NCBI GenBank assembly: GCA_963920765.1
Contig: OY987250.1
Span: 868,001 to 932,000, forward strand
Direction of reading: 5' to 3'
Length of the DNA: 64,000 nucleotides
Source: Ulota crispa
Taxonomy: Eukaryota; Streptophyta; Bryopsida; Orthotrichales; Orthotrichaceae
The notes beneath the pieces were generated by a model that saw only the letters and a list, made by a program, of their open reading frames with translations, did not search any database and was not told the DNA's origin. Position 1 is the first letter of the stretch. Each line of letters opens with the position of its first letter. This document shows positions 55,246-64,000 of the stretch, one piece after another. The position numbers and the translations under genes were made by a program.

Positions 55246-58200
55246 TTATAGCGTGAACGTATCATTGCTAGGTTCTTCATTTGCATCAAGATCTGTGTCG
55301 TGACGCTGTGAATTTGTATGCTTATCGTTGCTAGAGCTCTGGTTCTTGTCCTCCCCTCTAGGCCTTGGTACTTGCTTTAGCTCTCCTTCCACCGCGGAGT
55401 TCAGGTTTTGCACCTCAGTGTCTACATTTTCTAATACCATAGTGTAGACTAAACATTTTTTTACCCTTGTTGTATCATTGATTCTATCAATGTTGGATCT
55501 TAGGTGTTTTGTAGCTCCTCCGCTTGATTGTCCAAGGTTTATGGTGGAATTACTACCACCCATGATAAACTGTTGGATAACCCGATTGGAACATCTACAA
55601 TTATGCTAGGTCATGTCATTTGTTTTCCTGATACGTTTCTTTGTTTTACGGCCATATGCTCCCAATGACAATTCTCCAAGGACAAATCTCTATGACTATT
55701 GAGTGGATTGAGGGGCAGAGTTGCGTACTTTGTCATCAATGGTCTGCATAGGACTATCATTCTTCTCTAGCGCTATTGAGATTGTTGGAAAAAACTTTTG
55801 TATGCTAGCAACGGCTATGATTACTCCCCCTAGATTGGAAGATGAGTTTTGCTACTTTTGCATCATGTTCCGCAAAGTTTCCAATGGCAAATGGTCATTG
55901 TCATCCGTTCTTGCTGTTGTTGAAGTGCTATGTACAACAATGACTAGAAAACTTGCATGCGCAATCACTTTTTCTTCTAGTATTGCCTCCATTTGCTTTC
56001 CAATTTCAACAATAATTGGCATGGCAATTGTTGTTTTGTTTAGGTGAGTCACTTATATAATCGTGGACAAAAAATTTGGGGTGGAAGATATGGCATGGTC
56101 CTTTGCTGGAGACACTAAAACATCTGCAACTTCTACGTTCAACTCTAGACTTCTTGCCCATAATGGTGGGGAATTTATTATCAGGGATGCATCCCAAGCA
56201 TAGACGTGGGGTTGGTTGTTTGTATGGTGCTCTTCCTCTTCTAATGAACTGTTCTCATGAAAGCCACCGACAAATGTGTTCACGTACTGTCGTTCATGAC
56301 GTACATGTCTCTCTAATATTGGGTCCAGTCAAGCCCATACACTTCCGTCTAGACATTCTTGCACGTCCCTACTATAATCCGCCTTACGTGCAAAGGTCCC
56401 CACTAAATCATCATCAAATCTTGAGGACATTGGCTCCTTGTTCTCTTCATCTGTATTTGTTTCCTCCAAATACTTTTTGTAAAATCAGCTAGATTTTTTC
56501 CACGTGTCTCCCTACCCAGATTACTGTTGGCGTAAATATATACCAAAGCCTTTACCTTGGATGCAGTCCAGCGGTTTTGCACTGCATTGTGCACAAACAA
56601 GCACATGCTCCAATTCCTTTTGCACAAGGATGCGGAACATGTCAAAGACAAAATCCTCCTAGCAATTTTTGGGAGAGCATTCCCGCCAACACAATTCCAC
56701 CACTGATGAGGCAATAATTTACAACAAGTGATATCTGGTGCCTCTTGCAATGGGTCGAACAGGCATGTCTTTTCTTAAAAACTGTCAACTCGCTCATAGC
56801 ATCGTCTTTTGACACTCTCAATAGCCTGCTCAATTTCCGGATTACTCGATTCAAGGCATGTTTGCCTTGGCCATTGTGATGAATGATAAGTACGTCAACA
56901 AAATATGGATTGAGTAGTGCTGCGGCAGAGTGGAGGTTGCTGTGCATCAATTTCTGTTAAACGTCAAATTGCTTCTCAAATTTTGTTGCTATTTTGTCAT
57001 CTAGGAAAAATGGCTCATTTTTGAGAGAGTAAATGTAAAGCTTCAATTGGTGCATAACTATCCAAGCTTGGGGCATTGCCGGAACTTTTCCATCAAACAC
57101 TCAAAGGTCTAATATAGCAGGTTTCATTATGTACAAAAAATTAGCACATTCTAGCCTAAACATATTTGAATGGATGTCCTCCCGAGCTCTTTGCGCATGC
57201 AATTGGACACTACAACTGTTACTCCAATAAAACAAATGACTCTCAAATTCATCATATGGGGGTTTGTAATTACAGATAACAATGTTTGCTTGCATTCTAC
57301 TAGACGGTCTATCCTGATAAAGTTCATTGCAAAATGTATTTGTGAAGGAAGTTGCAATGACAATTTTGGTGAATGCTTCCAAAAAAGAGCCAACGTATGA
57401 TGGTATTTCTTGATGAACCTCACAATAGCTTGGCACCTCGGTACCAGTTTTGAAACCCGCTTCTCCTTTCCCCAATCCTCCATAAACAAGTCCATACTGT
57501 GAGCTGCACATCCTTGTCTCTATATGTGAGGGTGTTTCTCTACCAATTTTGTGAGGGTCCTTATCATCACTACCGCATTGTCAGTACATAGTTGGACCAC
57601 ATTTTGAGGGCCAACTTCCTCTAAGTATTTCGCCATCATACTTGTTGTACACGCAATGTCCCTTTTTGCTCTGATGGTGTCAACAAATTCCAAAAATACA
57701 TCTCTGGCTAGACATATGAGCATTAGGTTTAATAACAAGTGTAAGTTGGTATCAAACCCTTCGTCCAAACAAACGGTTGCTCCATACAACTCAATACACT
57801 GCTTTGTCTGCTTTGACACCATTTTTGAAATTGCATCCTTCTTTGTATCTATCATTTTAGTGCGCATAGCATTATATGATGGCGGTTGATACATCAAATT
57901 GAATGATGTTGTTTCCTTTATTGCCTTCACAAAAGCTTGATGTTGCACGTCTTTGAAAGCAATGTTTGCCTTGTAGAAAAATAAGTCCCCATTATATCCA
58001 ACTACTACCTGACACCAACTTGTAATGCTTTATCCATGCTCATATGGCAAGAAGTAGAAGGAGTAAACCTCCTTCTCTCAGCTGATGTTGGAATAAAATC
58101 TACTAATCTAGATTAGAAGGGCGTACTTTCTCTGTATTTATGAAATTTGCGGATTCTTTGTGTGACAAAGCCACCACATGGTTTGCTGTGGGCTTGGCCG

Positions 58201-58528
58201 TTGACTCAGCAATACCGTCACCTTCTTCACTCAACCAAAACATGTCCATGTATAACATTTCTTTTTAAACAACCCCTTGACAATTCTTGAAATTCTCCAC
58301 TACCAACCTTGGAGCAGGTTTAGAACAATTGGAAGAAGGGTTGCCGCCATATTCAAAGTGCATGAAAGCCCTTTTCTGTACAAAGACACAATTCCAGCAG
58401 CAAAAAACACATGTTCTTAAATTCACGCTTTTATTATGATCAGTTTCTAAAGTCAACCAAGAGTTCCATTCTTTTGTGGCCCTCCGTGTATTGTTGGCAG
58501 TAGCCCTTCCAATAGGTTGTGCAACCAT
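55246..58528 (-). pseudogene. Second hAT transposase relic (BED finger, DUF659, hAT dimerisation)
   Basis: Read leftwards from a possible ATG at 58528. A BED-like finger (CVFCCWNC ... HFEYGG) comes first. The DUF659 core follows (YGATVCLDEGFDTNLHLLLNLM; VGPQNVVQLCTDN; CAAHSMDLFMEDWGK), then the hAT dimerisation block (ARRILSLTCSASLCKRNWSM, LVYIYANSNL) and an extended tail in several frames to 55246 (Ser/Asn/Thr-rich, RINDTTRVKK...). At least two frameshifts (one near 57250) and many stops. It has the same domain order as the relic at 26671-29648, but the sequence is clearly different, so it is a separate hAT family. Its 5' end abuts the 3' LTR of Copia copy 2. Confidence 0.8.
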
Positions 58529-58609
58529 GCTGTTCAATGTCCACAAGGTCTTACACTCAAAATTGAAGAATCCAACGACGTGAAGTATGGAAAAGAATAG
58601 AGACAAAAC

Positions 58610-58896
58610 AACTATTGAAACCACAGGGAAGATAGGAGAGCAAAGGCACACATGGATTCCTCAAATGCATAACATACAAATGGAAGAGATGAGAGTGTTC
58701 TCTAACACTCTTATCTATATACTCATCTATGATTTCACCTCTTCACCGAGCTATATGGGATAAAATCACCCATATGATTTTTTCCTCCCTGAGAGGTGGT
58801 TTCTACCACATGCTTCCTTTCCAATGCTAGACTCACTTCTAGCAATTTACTTTGGCCTAGAGCAAACTCCAAATGCCTTAATTTAAACTTTCAACA
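58610..58896 (-). repeat. 3' LTR of Copia copy 2
   Basis: Begins TGTTGAAAG at 58896 next to a purine-rich tract (GCAAAGTGAGAG) and is homologous to the LTR at 36524-36848. The match ends at ...TTTCAATA. Confidence 0.7.
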
Positions 58897-60167
58897 CTCT
58901 CACTTTGCAACTGGCCAAAGTCTCACATGCCCATGACTTTCATCAAATGTTCATGCCTATTCTTTGCCAATGTCTTTGTCATCACAACCGCCAACATGTC
59001 CTCCATTAGACAATACTCTAATATGATGGTTTCCTTCACAACCTTCCCTTGTACAAAGTGGTATTGCACTTCAATGTGCTTTGTCCTTGCATGATGCACT
59101 GAGTTCTTGGCAAGAGCTATGGCACCTCAATTGTCACACAAAATCAAGATGCTTTCTAAGTCTTCATACCCTACATCTTCTAATAATTACTTTAGCCATA
59201 TGGCCTCTCTTGTGCAATGGGTAGCCACCATGTATTCCGCCTCCATTGTCAATAAAACCACCATGAGTTGCTTTAGCTACTCGACAATACCATGCCCTCT
59301 CCAAGGCTCAATGCGTACTTTGTAGTGGATTTCCTATCATTTGCATCTCTAGCCCAATTTGCATCACCATACTCCATCAAATGTATGTGCTGCCTTCCCA
59401 ATTGCAACCTCATGTAGGAGGTGCCTTTGAGGTATCTCATGATTTTTTTCACTGCCATCCAATGACTCCACCCTGACCTTGCCATGTATTGGCTCACCAT
59501 ACTAATGGCAAAGGCCAAATCAGCTTTTGTTGCCACCATGGCATACATTAAGGATCCAACTATTGATTTGTAAGGCACACTCACCATCCTTGAAGTATCC
59601 GCATTGTAATCTTTTGTGCTAAGCTTCTCTAATTTACCTTGGTGTTTAACAAAGTGCCAATGGATTTGCAATCCTCCATGCCAAATCGCTTGAGCACCTC
59701 TTCCACATATTTGGCTTGACTTATGGTGATGTTCTTTGCACTTTGACCTCTTGCAAACTCAACTCTAAAGCAATAGTGCAACTCCTCCAAATCTGTCATA
59801 TCATACTCTACCTCCAATTTGACCTTCAATGCACCCATGGTCTTTACAATGCTTGAAAAAATGATCAAATCATGAACATACACAAGCACAAGTATCATAC
59901 AGGCTCTCACTTGAGCAAAATACAAGCTATAGTCCCCCACACTCATCACAAATCCAAAACCCAAAACCCAAAAGATTTGCATAAATTTTTTGGTATCATG
60001 CCCTTGATGCTTGTTTCAGCTCATATAAAGATTTTGTGAGCTTGCAAACAAGGTGTTCATAACTCCGTTGCACAAAACCCTTGGGTTGCTCCATGTAGAT
60101 GTCTTCCTCAAAATCTCAATTGAGGAAGGCCGTCTTCACGTCCATTTGGTGCATTTCCAAGTCAAAT
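58897..60167 (-). pseudogene. Copia reverse transcriptase/RNase H, degenerate
   Basis: The reverse transcriptase palm reads YVHD where YVDD is expected (VYVHDLIIFSS), so the catalytic centre is damaged. Next come LEELHYCFRVEF, SQAKYVEEVLKRFGM, and the RNase H/connection block VPYKSIVGSLMYAM...DLAFAISMVSQYM, GDANWARD, and further left a TMEAEYMVA-like and HHARTKHIEVQYHF stretch across stops. Read from 60167 towards 58900. Confidence 0.85.
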
Positions 60168-61400
60168 CACTAGAAGAAAAATGGGATTTTTCAACTACAT
60201 TTTGCCAACTATAGTACAACTAGGCCGTGAAATTAACCACTGCAAAACAATTGCAAAATCACATGGCAACTCACTAGAGCAGTTGAACAAAAAAGGGGGG
60301 ATATTAGCAAAGACACAATTGTATTGTCGTTGTACATACAACTACAAAAAACATCTATACAATTGCTGAGGACAAAAAATTCTATCATCATCAGTTTATA
60401 ATTTAGTGATGGATGGTTTCTGTTCATATGGACTCCAATAACCATTTAAATACCATCATAATTGTTTTGCAGTTGTTTAGGCAACTAGTGTACTGCTAAA
60501 AAACAACTCTGTTGCAACTACTGCAGTTCTTCTTACAACTGTGTTTTTTATGGGCTCCCTTACCATTTGAGGCTGCCCTTCTTTTGCTTTGGGCAACTAA
60601 TTTTGATCAAATACCTCTGGTTGGATCTTAGTGTGAATGCATATTGTAGTTGTTGTTGTATGGCAGTTGTAATGTAGTTGTTTTTGGGATTAGGTGCCAC
60701 TGCAAATCAACAAATAAACAATTGCAGTTGTTACATATTTGGTTTTAATTTGTTCTTGAATTTCCATCATTACACACGTTCCTTGAGATCCCTTGTCTAG
60801 CCTTAGGGACCGTTTAGGTTTAGAAATTTCTTCCTCAATTCCCTATGTGAATACGGTTATTTTTGTATAATTGAAATGTAGTTGTATTTGAGTTGTTTTT
60901 GGATTGGGAACAACTATTTTACAACTTCATATTGACTGAAGAACAACTCACTCCATCTTTTCTTTCCACACGGTCTGTCTCTTTAAGACCTAATATATGG
61001 TTCCTTTCTTTTCCTCTCATACTTCACTTGATGTGTTGCTATTACCCCTCATAGTCTTCCTATCAACTCATTTAGCTACTACAATTGTGCTCAAGTGGAG
61101 TAGCAGTTGATCAGTATTTGACTGTAGTTAGCCTTGAGTCATTATCGGGTTTAATGTTTTGGTTGTTTTACAGTTGCATGCTAGTTACTTCTATTGAATA
61201 AACGACTAATTACCTACTGCGTATCATTTGTTTATGAAAACAAGTCAAGAAAACAACTTTAGTGCCCAATGTCTTAGACATATCTAGGGGGGATACTTTG
61301 CAGTTACTGGAGAATGATTTAGGGTTATATTTTGCAGTGCAAATAGCTTTCTTCAAAATGGTTATCCATTGCATTTCCACACATTGTTCACAATGGACCT
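60168..61400. repeat. Subterminal repeat region of the CACTA element
   Basis: Many direct and inverted copies of a short CAACTAC / GTAGTTG motif (for example CAACTACATTTTGCC, TGTAGTTGTTTTT, TGTAGTTGTTGTT, GTAGTTAGCC) in DNA without genes. Clustered short inverted motifs near the ends are typical of CACTA elements, where they bind the element's own regulatory protein. Confidence 0.7.
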
Positions 61401-61419
61401 TTCAATCTCAAAAACAAAA

Positions 61420-62155
61420 CTAATACTTGGCCTGTGCTAGTTCATTCTCCTTAGCTGATAATTCCACAGCGTCACTAATGAAGGTACTCCAAGTTGCATT
61501 GGAAATTGCTGAGGGTGCGACCAACCCACTCCGCTCCGCAGTGGTGGTGATGAAAACATCCAATGTATTCACCACTTCCCTCTTAGCACGGGCTTCTTTT
61601 GGCAATACCACTTTCCACCTTGCTTTGTCGTGAGCGTCTGAGAAAAATACTTGCATAGCTTGGCTTGGAAAAATAAGAGGGTCTTCCATCTTAGGTAGCT
61701 TGTGACAAAAGTTCACAAGCAAGAAACCAGCCTCATCCCTGATGTAGGTGGTATTCCCTCTGTAGTCATCTCTCTTCACCCACTCACATCGAAGGAGGAT
61801 CATTGGCGTTTGAAGGTGACCATAATCCAATTTGAAGATATCCTTCAACACCTCCACATAATTCACCGTCACATCATGAGGCCCTGCATTGGGTAAGTGG
61901 AATACTAATACAACCTCTCCGTCAAATGTCTGCAAGGTCGCACTTGAATCATCTTCCACTTGGTAATGGTTTCCAAAAGCCTTCAGCTTTGAATAAAACG
62001 TGGCTCTCTATAGGGGCTTCTTTGATAACATCAAGCAATCCATGTCATCCACATTTGTCATGTCCACAACAGTCTCTTCCATGACCTGTTCCACCCACTC
62101 TTCAAAACACACTACGCTAGAATTTCCAACCCTCTTGTACTCCCATTTCTTGCAA
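61420..62155 (-). pseudogene. CACTA-associated DUF4216 domain
   Basis: A continuous 180-codon frame (61959-61420) preceded in the same frame by FYSKLKAFGNHYQVEDDS, with one TAG in between (about 62007). Landmarks are FGNHYQVEDD, VNYVEVLKDIFKLDYGH, LLRCEWVKRDD, DEAGFLLVNFCHKL, PLIFPSQAMQVFFSDAHDKARWKVVL. This domain sits at the C-terminal side of plant CACTA transposase polyproteins. Function unknown; kept largely intact here. Confidence 0.75.
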
Positions 62156-62727
62156 GTACAAAGCCAAATTGGTTAGTTGTATTTTGTACGCTAGTTGACT
62201 AGTACTTCACAACAAAATTCCCCACTACTTCAGGGCAGTACTGCTATATGAGTGCTCTAAGTCACCCCGCAGTCATTTTCTAGTGGAATTTTAGTTGGGT
62301 CTGAGTTGAAAAATTCCAATAGTCATTGGCACGACTCGTACGCTACTAGATTTTCTATATTGTCCACTCCCTTCACCAACTAGTAATACAGTAGTGTTTA
62401 AGTTAGTAGTGGTTTACATAGACACTCTAGTTGCACAAACAACTAGTCTACAACTAAGCGTGAAGTATCTATTTCTAGGTTTACATGTTGGGTACTCTAG
62501 TTGTCATGTAGTTGAGAAGCAGTAGTTCTATCACTATGAACTGCATAAACTTACTACCATAAGCACATTGCCATTGTTCATATTGCGTTTGGAGGATTAG
62601 CTTAATTTTCTTTGACTTGTTCCACATGTTAAATATATTTTCAAGTGACAACATACACTTACATCAAGAGTGGTTGCATGACTACCATGTTCTTCAAAAT
62701 GTAGCGATGTGTTGTATTGCAAAGTTC

Positions 62728-63572
62728 CTAGCTCATGAGGTAGAATTTCTCTAAACCCTCTGGAACCTCCTCTGCATCTCCATACTCCTCATTTGCGTCC
62801 CATACCCTCCGTTGCACAATCTCAAAGCTCTGGAGGTACTCCGTAATGAACCCAATGCACTTGTCCCTCAAGTAGCCCTCTGCCATCAACGCCTTTGGTC
62901 TTGCCATGTTGCATACATGGCCTTTGAGTGTCTTCATGTAACGCTCCACCAAATACATCCACCTTGTTGCCACAGGGCCACACAAGTCCAATTCCTCCAC
63001 AAGATGATATGACAAGCGCGCCATTACATCAAAAAAGGACGGATGGAACTCCATCTCCAAGATAGCCATGCTCTCCGCAACATCTAATTGTAGTGAGGGG
63101 AACTGCAAAGGGTCATACACACTAGTGTAGATACGTCTGTACACTTTGCACATCCTCATGATGGCCATCCTGGGGCCATCTTGCAACAACCCTCTAAGAG
63201 TAGGAGGCATGATTTGCTACATAAGAACGTGGTAATCGTGGGATTTCAGCCCTCTAAACTTCTTACCTCTAATGTGTCTTTCCAAATTTGAAGAATGCCC
63301 GCTAGGTGTCTTCAAGCCTTCAATTGTGCTTGCAAAGTTATTGAACTCCCTATCAGTTAGCATGTATGGCGCCATAGGTTTCATCATCTTCCTTTTGCGC
63401 TTTGGATTTTGGGTCAGCCATAAGTGAGGCCTAATATTTTACCTTTGCAAATCACGCCTAACCTTCACTGTATCCTTCTTCCCTATTATTGTCTTCAAAA
63501 AATTCTTTACAATGTTCATCTTGCAATGCATAGGATCCAATGTGTAACAAATCCGCAGGTTGTGCACTCAAC
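62728..63572 (-). pseudogene. CACTA transposase segment with DUF4218
   Basis: Read leftwards from about 63572 (HNLRICYTLDPMHCKMNIVKN), through YMLTDREFNNFASTIEGLKTPSG and GLKSHDYHVLM, then (160-codon frame 63210-62728) MEFHPSFFDVMARLSYHLVEE, GPVATRWMYLVERYMKTLKG, MARPKALMAEGYL. In-frame stops are at about 63441 and at 63217-63219, the latter inside the conserved HVLxQQ motif, where Gln is expected. A splice acceptor is likely near 63573, with an intron to the right. Confidence 0.8.
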
Positions 63573-63793
63573 AAAATTGTAGCTGCTGTCACTGCATTGG
63601 AAACCGTAAAAGAGCACAAGGGTTCAATCAAATAACTTAGGGTTCAGCACTTGGCACTAGAAAACTACTACATTGCTACTCCACTTCAACTTTGCAGTTG
63701 CACTGCACTTGTTTCTTCAACATCTCAGTGATTAATCTATGAACTTACTATTTAACTACTGAAACTTAATTATTAGTGACCATCACAACTACC

Positions 63794-63850
63794 AAACAAC
63801 TACTTAACAACTACTTAACAACTACTTAACAACTAGTTTACAACTACTTT
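63794..63850. repeat. 12-bp tandem repeat AACAACTACTTA
   Basis: Four nearly perfect 12-bp units (ACAACTACTTA A) followed by two diverged ones. Built from the same CAACTAC motif as the subterminal region of the surrounding CACTA element. Confidence 0.9.
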
Positions 63851-64000
63851 GTGTTTTCCAATTATAAATGTCACTGCAATCTTACTAGCACTTCTGCATT
63901 ACTTTGAACAGATGCTCTGAGCATTATTTAGAACACTTAATTCACTTTTGGGATGTCTACAATTACTTGCTTGGGTTGAAACATTGAAAGTCGTTTTCAG

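Larger units (their letters stand above)
58610..60167 (-). mobile_element. Copia-type retrotransposon, 3' part (copy 2)
   Basis: Same family as the element at 36524-40600, opposite strand. It contains reverse transcriptase from EMHQMDVK-type sequence (60160) through DYSLYFAQV, RNase H to about 58950, a purine-rich tract, and the 3' LTR (58896-58610). Its other half is not in the window because a CACTA transposon begins at 60168, in the middle of the reverse transcriptase gene. The two Copia copies overlap in reverse transcriptase, so they are independent insertions and not halves of one. Confidence 0.85.
60168..64000 (-). mobile_element. CACTA (En/Spm) transposon, runs past the right edge
   Basis: The terminus CACTAGAAGAAAAATGGG starts at 60168 directly against Copia reverse transcriptase. 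Next to it lie about 1.2 kb of subterminal DNA full of CAACTAC/GTAGTTG motifs. Inside are the two CACTA-associated domains DUF4216 and DUF4218, in the normal order for a - strand transposase gene. The transposase core (Transposase_21) and the other terminus must lie beyond position 64000. The coding parts carry stops, so this copy is not autonomous. Confidence 0.85.

Overview
This window is nuclear DNA from a land plant. Two intact intron-bearing genes lie close together: a high-affinity phosphate transporter of the PHT1 family (+ strand, 5 coding exons) and a plastid sedoheptulose-1,7-bisphosphatase (SBPase, - strand, 4 coding exons). Introns are GT-AG, there are no bacterial operons, and the rest is AT-rich DNA with plant-type transposons (Copia, DUF659-type hAT, FAR1-like MULE, CACTA, many MITEs). 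Four introns in PHT1 are more than I would expect in a flowering plant, so I lean towards a bryophyte, lycophyte or fern. I cannot name the species.

Layout. 1-7.1 kb: gene-free, with several well-delimited MITEs and foldbacks and a TA/TG microsatellite. 7.14-12.4 kb: the PHT1 gene with a GC-richer promoter and 5' UTR, two foldbacks just upstream of a TATA box, and one phosphate-starvation (P1BS-type) motif. 12.4-13.9 kb: spacer between two convergent genes. 13.9-17.25 kb: SBPase. 17.7-19.8 kb: a cluster of MITEs, one nested inside another with a clean 8-bp target duplication. 21.4-30.1 kb: a block framed by GACGG/CCGTC-rich repeat arrays (a 21-bp tandem array on the left, a shorter one on the right) that holds a protein-kinase-like pseudogene (+) and a hAT transposase pseudogene (-) pointing at each other. 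30.7-36.5 kb: gene-poor. 36.5-40.6 kb: a Copia element with its 5' LTR, cut off inside reverse transcriptase. 40.6-44 kb: degenerate, non-transposase-looking coding DNA, with a methyltransferase-like segment and an FCP1/HAD-phosphatase-like gene with an intron. 44-51 kb: mostly empty. 51.1-54.5 kb: an 11-bp minisatellite, another MITE, a FAR1-like MULE transposase relic, and a ~33-bp minisatellite. 55.2-58.5 kb: a second hAT transposase relic (-). 58.6-60.17 kb: the 3' part of a second Copia copy of the same family (-), cut exactly at 60168 by the end of a CACTA transposon that runs off the right edge.

The two host genes both serve phosphate and carbon metabolism (Pi uptake; Calvin-cycle regeneration), but nothing in the sequence shows co-regulation. 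The most interesting material is the framed hAT/kinase block and the way almost every element gene here has decayed: long reading frames are kept in register while carrying many in-frame stops. Where a conserved motif shows the original residue, the stop is a C-to-T or G-to-A change. That suggests decay driven by deamination of methylated cytosine rather than ordinary mixed substitution and indel decay.
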